DNA of 64,000 nt from Streptomyces seoulensis (GTDB lineage Bacteria > Actinomycetota > Actinomycetes > Streptomycetales > Streptomycetaceae), in the NCBI RefSeq assembly GCF_022846655.1, contig NZ_AP025667.1, forward strand, positions 4,253,001-4,317,000. Reading direction: 5' to 3'. Under the pieces are notes generated by a model. That model did not search any database. It had not been told where the DNA came from and saw nothing but the letters and a program-made list of their open reading frames with translations. A program made the position numbers and the translations under genes. Positions 45,318 through 54,402 of the stretch are shown here, piece after piece (positions within the stretch are counted from its first letter, which is position 1; each line of letters starts with the position of its first letter).

Positions 45318-46430
45318 TCAGCCCAGGGGGTCCGCCATCCCCCAGCCCTCGGCCAGGAGCCGGTCGACGGCGGCGAGCGCGCGGTTCAGACGCGTCGGGC
45401 GGTCGCCGTGGAGCTCCAGCCACTCGACGCCTGAGCTGGTGAGGACCTCGCGGAAGCGGTCGGTCATCCAGCCCCGCAGGTGCTCGCCGTCGCGCAGGCC
45501 GTCGTCGTCGAAGGGGACGCCCTCGTCCGAGGTGAGCAAGTAGAGGGCGCGCGGCGGCATGGCCCGGGCGAGGTCACGAACCGGGCCGGTGGCGCGGCCT
45601 CGGTAGCGCTCCTGCCAGACGGTGGTGGCCAGGGCGTCGGTGTCGCACACGAGCACCGGGCCGCCTGCGCGGGCGGCGTGCTGTTCGGTGCGATTCTGAC
45701 GGCGGGCGACCAGCTTGAAGTCGGCGTCGTCCCAGTCCAGGTCCGCCACGGTCGGCCGGGGCACGTCCGGGCCCGCCAGGCCGCGGGCGCGGGCGAGCTT
45801 GGCGACCGTCAGCTCGCGGCCGTACTCCGGCACCCAGCGCGTGAGCGCGTGCGGACCGCCCCGGGCGCGCAGGGCGTCGGCGAGGTCGTGGGAGAGCGTG
45901 GTGGTCCCGGTGGACTCCGCGCCCACGACCACGACCCGGCGGGCGAGCCAGGCGCGGACCGGCGGCTCGATCTCGTCCCAGTGGGCGACGGGGTCCGCGC
46001 GGACCTTCGTACCGGAGACGGCGAAGGTGCCCCGGTCGAGGTCGAGCAGGACGGGCGCGGCGCCGAAACGGCGGGCGAGTTCGGTGCCGTAGGGCTCGGA
46101 GCTGAACACCGCGTCCACGTCCGACGCGTGCGGGCCCTCGGCCAGAGCCTGGCGCATCAGGGCGACATGGCCGTCCCAGGCCGCGTCGCTGTCGTAGTCG
46201 ACCGCTAGATCGTCGACGACGCCCACGACCGCGACATGGGGCTCGTCGGCCCAGTGTTCGCCGATCCAGGCGACGCGGTCCGCCAGCGGGATCGACTCGT
46301 GGCCGGCCGCCATCACGACGACCGTGACGGCTTCGCAGGCATCGGCGGCGGAACGGATCAGGAAGTGGTGGCCGGAGTGCGGCGGGTAGAACTTGCCGAT
46401 CACCAGCCCGTGGGCGAAGCGGGCGCTCAC
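45318..46430 (-). CDS. nadR: NadR-type NMN adenylyltransferase / ribosylnicotinamide kinase
   Basis: A 370-residue bifunctional enzyme. The N-terminal nucleotidyltransferase has GLVIGKFYPPHSGHH (HxGH) and VSGTKVRADP (ISGTxIR-like). The C-terminal kinase has a Walker A, VVVVGAESTGTTTLS, and CDTDALATTVWQERY. It lacks the N-terminal DNA-binding domain of enterobacterial NadR. It would phosphorylate nicotinamide riboside and adenylate NMN to give NAD+. GTG 46430 overlaps the pnuC stop (GTGA). Confidence 0.94.
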   Translation of the reverse strand: MSARFAHGLVIGKFYPPHSGHHFLIRSAADACEAVTVVVMAAGHESIPLADRVAWIGEHWADEPHVAVVGVVDDLAVDYDSDAAWDGHVALMRQALAEGPHASDVDAVFSSEPYGTELARRFGAAPVLLDLDRGTFAVSGTKVRADPVAHWDEIEPPVRAWLARRVVVVGAESTGTTTLSHDLADALRARGGPHALTRWVPEYGRELTVAKLARARGLAGPDVPRPTVADLDWDDADFKLVARRQNRTEQHAARAGGPVLVCDTDALATTVWQERYRGRATGPVRDLARAMPPRALYLLTSDEGVPFDDDGLRDGEHLRGWMTDRFREVLTSSGVEWLELHGDRPTRLNRALAAVDRLLAEGWGMADPLG

Positions 46431-47089
46431 ACGGTCACCGCCCGTCCGGTTTCCGTCATGGGGGTCGCCAACTCGCGGTGCCAGGAACGCCATCCGACCA
46501 GGCACATCGTCAGGAAGAGCATGTAGACGATGCCGGTGAGGTCCAGGCCCTTGGCGAAGTAGAGCGGGATGTAGACGAGGTCGGCGGCTATCCAGAAGTA
46601 CCAGTTCTCGATCTGCTTGGCGTTGAGCAGCCACTGCGCGGCCAGCGACAGTGCGGTGGTCAGGGCGTCCCAGAAGGGGGCGGAGTCGTGCGCACGGGTC
46701 AGCAGTACCGTCAACCCCCAGGTGACAGGCACCAGCAGGGCCAGCAGGACGCACAGGGTGGAGCGGGACGCGTGACCCATGCGCCGGCGGGAGCGCCGGT
46801 CGCCGCCGCGCAGCCAGGTCAGCCAGCCGTAGGCGGCGAGGACCAGGTAGACGACCTGGAGCCAGGCGTCCGCGTAGAGGCGCGCGCTCCAGAACAGCAC
46901 CAGGAAGAACAGGTTGTTGGCGATCCCCACGGGGAAGTTCCACACACTCGCCCGCACGCACAGCCAGACGCACACCGCACCGGTGGCGAAGCCGAGCAGC
47001 TCGGACCAGGTGACCGCGTCCTGACCCAGGTGGAACAACTGATGGTTCAGCGGCGCGACCAAGCTGCTGAGTATGTCCGGGACAGCCAT
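46427..47089 (-). CDS. pnuC: Nicotinamide riboside transporter PnuC
   Basis: A 220-residue membrane protein with seven hydrophobic segments. The family motif WNFPVGIANNLFFLVLFW is in the first half, and QWLLNAKQIENWYFWIAADL is the conserved substrate region. ATG 47089 follows GGTGAGGACG. It imports nicotinamide riboside, which the coupled NadR traps as NMN. Confidence 0.95.
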   Translation of the reverse strand: MAVPDILSSLVAPLNHQLFHLGQDAVTWSELLGFATGAVCVWLCVRASVWNFPVGIANNLFFLVLFWSARLYADAWLQVVYLVLAAYGWLTWLRGGDRRSRRRMGHASRSTLCVLLALLVPVTWGLTVLLTRAHDSAPFWDALTTALSLAAQWLLNAKQIENWYFWIAADLVYIPLYFAKGLDLTGIVYMLFLTMCLVGWRSWHRELATPMTETGRAVTV

Positions 47090-47108
47090 GCCGTCCTCAC
47101 CCCTCCCC

Positions 47109-47131
47109 GTTAACGTCGAAGTGACGATAAC
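47109..47131. promoter_or_regulatory. Palindromic operator candidate before pnuC-nadR
   Basis: The arms GTTAACGTC and GACGATAAC (8 of 9 pairing) are separated by five bases, 20 bases upstream of the pnuC ATG. An operator that senses NAD metabolites (NrtR-like) would fit the genes, but the regulator is not in the window. Confidence 0.55.
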
Positions 47132-47260
47132 AAGAGGCGGTCGGTTCCACAATCCCCCTCCGAGCAGGGACGCTCCCCCACCACCGACGACCGGATTCGG
47201 CCTTGGGCGACGCACCACCCGCTGCTAGCGTCGGAATGATCCACGAGACGGGGGCGGACT

Positions 47261-48460
<1,200 letters not shown>

Positions 48461-48489
48461 CGGACGGGTTCGGTCGCCCGCAGGTGCCG

Positions 48490-48522
48490 GAAAAGCAGAA
48501 AGACCCCTGCGGTACAGGGGTC
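48490..48522 (-). terminator. Rho-independent terminator of tRNA-Leu
   Basis: On the minus strand GACCCCTG and CAGGGGTC form an 8-bp stem (48502-48522) with a 5-base loop, followed by TTTCTGCTTTT. A T-tract is rare in this window, which makes this a clear intrinsic terminator. It starts six bases after the tRNA CCA end. Confidence 0.8.
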
Positions 48523-48528
48523 CCTACT

Positions 48529-48616
48529 TGGTGTCCGAGGGGGGACTTGAACCCCCACGCCCGATAAAGGGCACTAGCACCTCAAGCTAGCGCGTCTGCC
48601 ATTCCGCCACCCGGAC
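48529..48616 (-). tRNA. tRNA-Leu (anticodon GAG)
   Basis: An 88-base tRNA including encoded CCA (48529-48531). The acceptor stem is GTCCGGG with its complement, and the long variable arm of a class II tRNA is present. The anticodon stem CTAGC/GCTAG encloses the loop TTGAGGT, so the anticodon is GAG (codons CUC/CUU). The TpsiC arm is GGGGGTTCAAGTCCCCC. Confidence 0.95.
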
Positions 48617-48767
48617 AAGGTGTCTGCCGCCTTGAGGAGGTGTTCCCCGCGGCGACATGGACAACAATACCAAGGTTTCGGAGTGCCTTTCACCTGCGTA
48701 TCTGTGCCCCACGGCACCCACGGGAACAGAAGGTGACCGCACCGCTACGTGCCGTCCGGGCCGCCCG

Positions 48768-49715
48768 TCACGGGCAGCGGATCACCTGGCCCGCGTACGA
48801 CAGGTTGCCGCCGAAGCCGAAGAGGAGGGCCGGGTCGCCGGTGCGGACGGCGCCCTGCTCGATCAGCTTGGACAGGGCGAGCGGGATGCTCGCGGCGGAG
48901 GTGTTGCCGGACTCGGTGACATCGCGCGCGACGACGGCGTTCACGGCGCCGATCTTGTGCGCGAGCGGCTCGATGATGCGCAGGTTGGCCTGGTGGAGGA
49001 CGACCGCGGCGAGGTCGGCCGGTTCGATGCCCGCCTTCTCGCAGGCCCGCCGGGCGATCGGCGGCAACTGGGTCGTGGCCCAGCGGTACACGCTCTGCCC
49101 CTCCTGCGCGAACCTCGGCGGCGTGCCCTCGATCCGTACCGCGTTGCCCATCTCCGGCACCGAACCCCACAGCACCGGCCCGATCCCGGCCTCCTCGCCC
49201 GGCGCGCACGCCTCGACCACGGCCGCGCCCGCGCCGTCGCCGACCAGGACGCAGGTGGTGCGGTCGGTCCAGTCGGTGACCTCGGACATCTTGTCCGCGC
49301 CGATCACCAGCGCCCGGGTGGCGGCGCCGGCCCGGACGGTGTGGTCGGCGGTGGCCAGCGCGTGGGTGAACCCGGCGCAGACCACGTTGACGTCCATCGC
49401 GGCGGGCTCGGGGATGCCGAGGCGGGCCGCGACCCGGGCGGCGGTGTTCGGGGAGCGGTCGATCGCCGTGGAGGTGGCGACCAGCACCAGGTCGATGTCG
49501 CCGGGGGCGAGCCCGGCCGTGGCCAGAGCCTTGGCGGCGGCGTGCGCGGCCAGCTCGTCGACCGGCTCGTCGGGGCCCGCGATGTGCCGGGTGCGGATGC
49601 CGACCCGGCTGGTGATCCACTCGTCGCTGGTGTCGACCATGCGCGCCAGGTCCTCGTTGGTGAGCACCCTGGCGGGCTGGTAGTGGCCGATCGCGGCGAT
49701 ACGCGAGCCGTGCAT
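48768..49715 (-). CDS. 3-oxoacyl-ACP synthase III family protein (KAS III)
   Basis: A 315-residue thiolase-fold enzyme. The Cys-His-Asn triad is visible in NVVCAGFTHAL, VLHQANLRII and TESGNTSAASIP. It starts MHGSRIAAIGHYQPARVLTN. KAS III condenses an acyl-CoA with malonyl-ACP; stand-alone copies in Streptomyces often make starter units or act as acyltransferases in natural-product pathways. No ACP or other fatty-acid gene is adjacent, so the role is open. Confidence 0.93.
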   Translation of the reverse strand: MHGSRIAAIGHYQPARVLTNEDLARMVDTSDEWITSRVGIRTRHIAGPDEPVDELAAHAAAKALATAGLAPGDIDLVLVATSTAIDRSPNTAARVAARLGIPEPAAMDVNVVCAGFTHALATADHTVRAGAATRALVIGADKMSEVTDWTDRTTCVLVGDGAGAAVVEACAPGEEAGIGPVLWGSVPEMGNAVRIEGTPPRFAQEGQSVYRWATTQLPPIARRACEKAGIEPADLAAVVLHQANLRIIEPLAHKIGAVNAVVARDVTESGNTSAASIPLALSKLIEQGAVRTGDPALLFGFGGNLSYAGQVIRCP

Positions 49716-49888
49716 GCGGGGGTCCCCTCATTGCTGCCGTGAGTAGCGGGACTCTCCAGTCTGCGCAGTGACTCGCGGGTACGGGGGTACGTGAAGCCAC
49801 AGGAATCGGGCATCCCAGTTGTCGGCTTCTTGCAGACTCTCGGACATCCGAATTCCGCTCATACGCTCGGGCTTTCGCTCGTACGGAC

Positions 49889-49933
49889 GGAGGCCCGGAC
49901 GGCGCCCTGGTCAGGTCGCGCGTCCGGGCCTCC
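49889..49933 (-). terminator. Hairpin after the MFS small-subunit gene
   Basis: GGAGGCCCGGACG (49889-49901) pairs perfectly over 13 bp with 49921-49933 around a 19-base loop. It ends seven bases beyond the stop of the 42-residue gene. Confidence 0.75.
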
Positions 49934-49939
49934 TGGCCC

Positions 49940-50068
49940 TCAGCCCGTGAAGAGCTGCGTCGCCTTGCGCACCAGCTCGTACAGCCCGTAGGCGAGCGGC
50001 GCGGCCACCCAGAGCCAGGAGAAGGCGATCAGGGCGCGCCGGTCAGGCGGGCTGCTCTCGCTGGGCAT
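49940..50068 (-). CDS. MFS transporter small subunit (42-residue single-helix protein)
   Basis: A 42-residue protein, MPSESSPPDRRALIAFSWL and onward, with one transmembrane helix (SWLWVAAPLAYGLYEL) and a basic tail. Its ATG lies 26 bases inside the end of the MFS gene, in another frame, and follows GGAGGCC. Tiny proteins of this type regularly follow OFA-type MFS carriers and probably stabilise them (inference). Confidence 0.85.
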   Translation of the reverse strand: MPSESSPPDRRALIAFSWLWVAAPLAYGLYELVRKATQLFTG

Positions 50069-51371
50069 CGGGGGCCTCCTTCGGGGCGGGGACGTGGTGG
50101 CGGGGGTTGACGGGGCGAACGAGTTCGTTGGCGACGAAGCCGACGAGGAGCAGGCCGATCATGATGGAGAAGGACAGCCCGTACAGCGCGGGACCGTGCT
50201 TCCCGGCGGCCTCCTGCCGGTCGGCGATCCAGTTGACGATCAGCGGCCCGAGTACGCCAGCGGTGGACCAGGCGGTGAGCAGCCTGCCGTGGATGGCGCC
50301 GACCTGGTAGGTGCCGAAGAGGTCCTTCAGATAGGCGGGAATGGTGGCGAAGCCGCCGCCGTAGAAGGAGAGGACGACCAGCGCGCACAGCACGAACAGC
50401 GGCTTGGACGTGTCGCCGAACAGGGCGAGGAGCAGGTACATCACCGCGCCGACGCCGAGGTAGACGCGATAGATGTTCTTGCGGCCGATGAGGTCGGAGG
50501 TGGAGGACCAGCCGATCCGGCCGGCCATGTTGGCGGCCGACAGCAGCGCGACGAAGCCGGCCGCCGCCGAGACGGAGACCGGCGTGGAGCTGTCCGCGAA
50601 GAAGTCCGTGATCATCGGGGCGGCCTTCTCCAGGATGCCGATCCCGGCCGTGACGTTGGTGCACAGCACGACCCACAGGCACCAGAACTGCGGGGTGCGC
50701 AGCGCGCCGCGGGCCGAGACCCGGACGCCCTCGACCACGCTCGGACCGCTCTCGGCCCGCTCGGCCGGCCGTGGCACCCGGACCAGCAGTACCCCGAGCG
50801 TCATGAACACGGCGTACGCCAGGCCGTGGACCAGGAAGGCCAGCGCGATCCCGGAGTGGTCGGTGCCGAAGGACTCCAGCATCTGGGCCGACCAGGGCGA
50901 GGCGATCAGGGCGCCGCCGCCGAAGCCCATGATGGCGATGCCGGTGGCCATGCCGGGCCGGTCCGGGAACCACTTCATCAGGGTGGAGACGGGCGAGATG
51001 TAGCCGATGCCGAGGCCGATGCCGCCGACGAAGCCGTACCCGAGGACGATCAGCCAGTACTGCTGGGTCTGCGCGCCGAGCGCGGAGATCAGGAACCCGG
51101 AGGAGAAGCAGACCAGGGCCACGGTCATCGCCCAGCGCGGGCCGTTGCGCTCGACGAGGGTGCCGCCGAACGCGGCCGAAAGACCGAGCATCACGATCGC
51201 CAGTTGGAACGGCAGCGCGCTCTGGGTGCCGTCGAGGTCCAGCGCGGATTCCAGAGGTGGCTTGAACACGCTCCAGGCGTACGCCTGGCCGATGGAGAGG
51301 TGGACGGAGAGCGCGGCGGGCGGTACGAGCCAGCGGCTCCAGCCCGGAGGCGCGACAGGGGGGCTGCTCAT
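50043..51371 (-). CDS. MFS transporter of the oxalate/formate antiporter (OFA) family
   Basis: A 442-residue carrier with 12 predicted helices. It begins with PPAALSVHLSIGQAYAWSVF, a hallmark of OFA proteins, and has LIGRKNIYRVYLG in the central loop. Members exchange small carboxylates such as oxalate, formate or lactate/pyruvate; the ligand cannot be predicted. ATG 51371. It overlaps the small-subunit gene. Confidence 0.92.
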   Translation of the reverse strand: MSSPPVAPPGWSRWLVPPAALSVHLSIGQAYAWSVFKPPLESALDLDGTQSALPFQLAIVMLGLSAAFGGTLVERNGPRWAMTVALVCFSSGFLISALGAQTQQYWLIVLGYGFVGGIGLGIGYISPVSTLMKWFPDRPGMATGIAIMGFGGGALIASPWSAQMLESFGTDHSGIALAFLVHGLAYAVFMTLGVLLVRVPRPAERAESGPSVVEGVRVSARGALRTPQFWCLWVVLCTNVTAGIGILEKAAPMITDFFADSSTPVSVSAAAGFVALLSAANMAGRIGWSSTSDLIGRKNIYRVYLGVGAVMYLLLALFGDTSKPLFVLCALVVLSFYGGGFATIPAYLKDLFGTYQVGAIHGRLLTAWSTAGVLGPLIVNWIADRQEAAGKHGPALYGLSFSIMIGLLLVGFVANELVRPVNPRHHVPAPKEAPDAQREQPA

Positions 51372-51510
51372 GGGGCCGGACGGTAGGTCCGGGCGGGTGG
51401 GTTGAGAAGGCGGGGCGCGCGGTGGTGCGGTGAACGGTCGGCTCCGTGCGTCGGGCGGTCGGCGGGGTGGCCGGAAAGCACCCGGCCCGCGCCCCGCCCG
51501 GCCCGCCGCT

Positions 51511-52044
51511 TCAGCCCCGGCCGTCCCCGAAGCCCAGCCGTCCGGTGGTGGTGACCGTGCCCAGCCGCGGGAAGTCCAGCCGTACGGACGCCTCGTGCTC
51601 GGCGGCCGTGAAGGCGGCCATCGCGTCCTCCACGAAGACCAGCTCGTAGCCGAGGTCGGCGGCGGCGCGGGCGGTGGACTCGACCCCCAGGTTGGTGGCG
51701 ATGCCGCCGAGGACCAGGGTGTCGACGCCGTGGGCACGCAGCCGCTCGTCCAGTCCGGTGCCCTGGAAGGCGCCGATGGTCCGCTTGACCACCTCCAGGT
51801 CGCCGTCCCTCTGCAGTCCGGCGGCAAGTCCGCTGCCGGGCGGCTGTTCGGGGACGGCGGGCCGTTCGACCCGGACGAGTACGACGAGCGCGCCCTCGGC
51901 GCGGCAGCGCGCCGCCAACTCCTCTCCGGCGGCCAGCACTTCGGTGCCCTTGCGGGGCTCCAGGGGCAGCGCGACGAGGCGGTCCATGAGGTCGACGAGG
52001 ACGAGGGCGGTGCGCCGGGGGTCGAGTACGGGTGCTGCGGTCAT
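51511..52044 (-). CDS. Isochorismatase-like hydrolase without the nucleophile Cys
   Basis: A 177-residue alpha/beta protein of the isochorismatase/nicotinamidase family. The Asp strand is LVLVDLMDRLV and the Lys is VKRTIGAF. At the third triad position, where hydrolases have Cys (TNxCVxxTA), it reads TNLGVESTA, with Gly. The fold is intact but classic Cys-dependent hydrolysis should not occur. It may be a pseudo-enzyme or use isochorismate-type (Cys-independent) chemistry. Confidence 0.88.
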   Translation of the reverse strand: MTAAPVLDPRRTALVLVDLMDRLVALPLEPRKGTEVLAAGEELAARCRAEGALVVLVRVERPAVPEQPPGSGLAAGLQRDGDLEVVKRTIGAFQGTGLDERLRAHGVDTLVLGGIATNLGVESTARAAADLGYELVFVEDAMAAFTAAEHEASVRLDFPRLGTVTTTGRLGFGDGRG

Positions 52045-52123
52045 GACGGAACGTTATCCGCCGTGGGCTGTCCGTGCCGGAAATCCGGGCCAACGGGCCC
52101 ATGAACGAAACGCGTTCGGACGC

Positions 52124-53146
52124 CTACGGGGCTTCGCCGCCGCCCGGTCCCACGCGCGGGCGGGGCACCTGGGCGGCCGGGGCCGGGGGCTCCTCGGGGT
52201 CGCGGGCGCGGCGTTTGGCGATGACCGCGCAGACCATGAGCTGCATCTGGTGGAAGAGCATCAGCGGCAGTACGGCGAGGGAGGCGTGGGCGCCGAACAG
52301 GACGCCGGCCATGGGCAGTCCGGAGGCGAGGGACTTCTTCGACCCGGCGAACTGGATGGCGATGCGGTCGGCGCGGCCGAAGCCGAGGGCCCGCGCGCCG
52401 TACCAGGTCAGGGCGAGCATCACGGCGAGCAGGACGGCCTCCACGAGGAGCAGCGCGCCGAGCCGCAGCGGGCTCACCTGGTGCCAGATGCCCTGGGCCA
52501 TGCCCTCGCTGAACGCGGTGTAGACGACCAGCAGGATCGAGCCCCGGTCGACCAGTCCGAGCACCTTCTTGTGCCGGGCGACGAAGTCGCCGATCCAGCG
52601 CCGTAGAAGCTGCCCGGCGAGGAACGGCACCAGCAGTTGCAGCACGATCTTGACCAGGGCGTCGGCGGAGAAGCCGCCACCCGGACCGCCGATCAGTACG
52701 GAGGCGAGCAGCGGGGTGACGACGATGCCGACGAGGGAGGAGAAGGAGCCCGCGCAGATGGCGGCGGGCACGTTCCCGCGCGCGATGGAGGTGAAGGCGA
52801 TGGAGGACTGGATGGTCGACGGCACCAGGGTGAGGAACAGCAGCCCCTGGTAGAGCGGCTGGGTCAGCAGGGCCGGGACCAGTCCTCGCGCGGCCAGGCC
52901 GAGCAGCGGGAAGACGAGGAAGGTGCAGGCCAGCACGGTGAGGTGGAGCCGCCAGTGGCGCAGTCCGTCCATCGCCTCGCGGGTGGAGAGGCGGGCGCCG
53001 TAGAGGAAGAACAGGAAGGCGATGGCGGCCGTGGAGGCGCCGGAGGCCACGTCGGCGGCGACGCCCCGCGCGGGCAGCAGCGCGGCCAGGCCCACCGTGC
53101 CGAGGAGCAGCGCGATGTACGGGTCGATGGGCAGCCGGCGTTTCAC
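52124..53146 (-). CDS. Bile acid:sodium symporter (SBF/BASS) family protein
   Basis: A 340-residue membrane protein with about ten helices, starting MKRRLPIDPYIALLLG at GTG 53146. The conserved regions FLVFPLLGLAARGLVPALLT and VPSTIQSSIAFTSIARGN plus IQFAGSKKSLASGLPMAGVL match the BASS/YfeH-like branch. It probably transports an organic anion with sodium. The C-terminal tail is Pro/Ala-rich. It is divergent from the LysR gene. Confidence 0.92.
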   Translation of the reverse strand: MKRRLPIDPYIALLLGTVGLAALLPARGVAADVASGASTAAIAFLFFLYGARLSTREAMDGLRHWRLHLTVLACTFLVFPLLGLAARGLVPALLTQPLYQGLLFLTLVPSTIQSSIAFTSIARGNVPAAICAGSFSSLVGIVVTPLLASVLIGGPGGGFSADALVKIVLQLLVPFLAGQLLRRWIGDFVARHKKVLGLVDRGSILLVVYTAFSEGMAQGIWHQVSPLRLGALLLVEAVLLAVMLALTWYGARALGFGRADRIAIQFAGSKKSLASGLPMAGVLFGAHASLAVLPLMLFHQMQLMVCAVIAKRRARDPEEPPAPAAQVPRPRVGPGGGEAP

Positions 53147-53236
53147 AGGGCTCCGTAGCTTCTCGGTGCGGGCGGACGATCTCCATCGTGCCTGCCCGGA
53201 GCCGATCGCGGAATCCGGCATACCGCTCTGACTGCG

Positions 53237-53251
53237 ATCGCGATTGGCGAT
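53237..53251. promoter_or_regulatory. LysR-type T-N11-A inverted repeat
   Basis: ATCGC-GATTG-GCGAT is a perfect 5-5-5 inverted repeat between the symporter start and the LysR start, and it contains the T-N11-A core expected for LysR binding. Confidence 0.6.
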
Positions 53252-53271
53252 GACCGGACTAGGCTGCCGTC

Positions 53272-54141
53272 ATGTACGACCCCACGCACCTGCGGACCTT
53301 CCTGGCGGTGGCGCAGACGCTGAACTTCACGCAGGCCGCGCGGCGGCTGGGGCTGCGGCAGTCGACGGTGAGCCAGCATGTGCGCAGGCTGGAGGAGGCG
53401 GCGGGCCGCCAGTTGTTCGCGCGGGACACCCACTCGGTGGAGCTGACCGGCGACGGTGAGGCGATGCTCGGCTTCGCGCGGCGGCTGCTGGAGGTGCAGG
53501 AGCAGGCGGCGGCGTACTTCTCCGGCGCGCGGGTGCGGGGCAGGCTGCGGTTCGGCGCCTCGGAGGACTTCGTGCTGACCCGGCTGCCGGAGATCCTGGA
53601 GGGCTTCCGCCACGACCATCCCGAGGTCGACCTGGAACTCACGGTGGAGCTGTCCGGGACGCTGCACGAGCGCCTGGCCGAGGGCAAGCTCGACCTGGTG
53701 CTGGCCAAGCGGCGCCCCGAGGACCCGCGCGGCCGCCTGGTCTGGCGGGACGACCTGGTCTGGATCGGCGCGGAACGCCTCCGCCTGGACCCGGACCGCC
53801 CGGTCCCGCTGATCGTCTATCCCCCGCCGGGCATCACACGGGCCCGCGCCCTGGAAACCCTCGACACCCAGGGCCGCCCCTGGCACATCGTCTGCACCAG
53901 CGGCAGCCTCAACGGCCTCATCGCGGCCGCCCGGGCCGGGCTCGGCGTGATGGCCCACTCCCGCAGACTGATCCCGCCGGGCCTGGTCCGCGTACCGGAG
54001 CGGGCGGGCCTGCCGGACCTCGGCGGGATCGACTTCGTCCTGACCCACGGCCACCGCGGGGGACCCGCCCAGGAGGCGGCGGACGCTCTGGCGGAGGCGG
54101 TGCTGGCGGGCGGCGAGCGGCTGCGGCGCCAGGGCGGCTGA
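53272..54141 (+). CDS. LysR-family transcriptional regulator
   Basis: A 289-residue regulator. The winged HTH is HLRTFLAVAQTLNFTQAARR followed by LGLRQSTVSQHVRRLEEAAG. The C-terminal periplasmic-binding-like domain binds an unknown effector. It is divergent from the symporter, with an inverted repeat between them, so it most likely controls uptake of its effector or a related compound. Confidence 0.93.
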   Translation: MYDPTHLRTFLAVAQTLNFTQAARRLGLRQSTVSQHVRRLEEAAGRQLFARDTHSVELTGDGEAMLGFARRLLEVQEQAAAYFSGARVRGRLRFGASEDFVLTRLPEILEGFRHDHPEVDLELTVELSGTLHERLAEGKLDLVLAKRRPEDPRGRLVWRDDLVWIGAERLRLDPDRPVPLIVYPPPGITRARALETLDTQGRPWHIVCTSGSLNGLIAAARAGLGVMAHSRRLIPPGLVRVPERAGLPDLGGIDFVLTHGHRGGPAQEAADALAEAVLAGGERLRRQGG

Positions 54142-54402
54142 GAGCAGGCGCCTGTCCTGGTGGCCGCCGTGACCGGCCCGTACAGATTCGGTGGAGATTA
54201 CGCCACCGGTACGTACCGACCCGTCAGTATCGTGTCCGTCCCTTCCCCATGTGCGGGGATTTTCCGGCTACCGTCCGCGAGGTACGCGCGGTTTGGACGG
54301 TTTCCCGACCCCTCCCATCCGGCCATTCGGTGGGGTAGCTTTCACGGCGCTGTGCGGAGCGTCGCGGGGCGTGACCGAAGGGCGAGGAAGGGGGAGCCGG
54401 GT

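Noticed and set aside
48529..48616. tRNA-Leu as an attachment site for an integrated element
   Set aside because: No integrase, no repeated tRNA 3' end and no mobile genes occur next to it; the flanks hold ordinary P450 and KAS III genes.
54160..54402. 81-codon upstream extension of the acyl-CoA synthetase
   Set aside because: It lacks family similarity, has an unusual composition, and a strong Shine-Dalgarno precedes the TTG at 54403.
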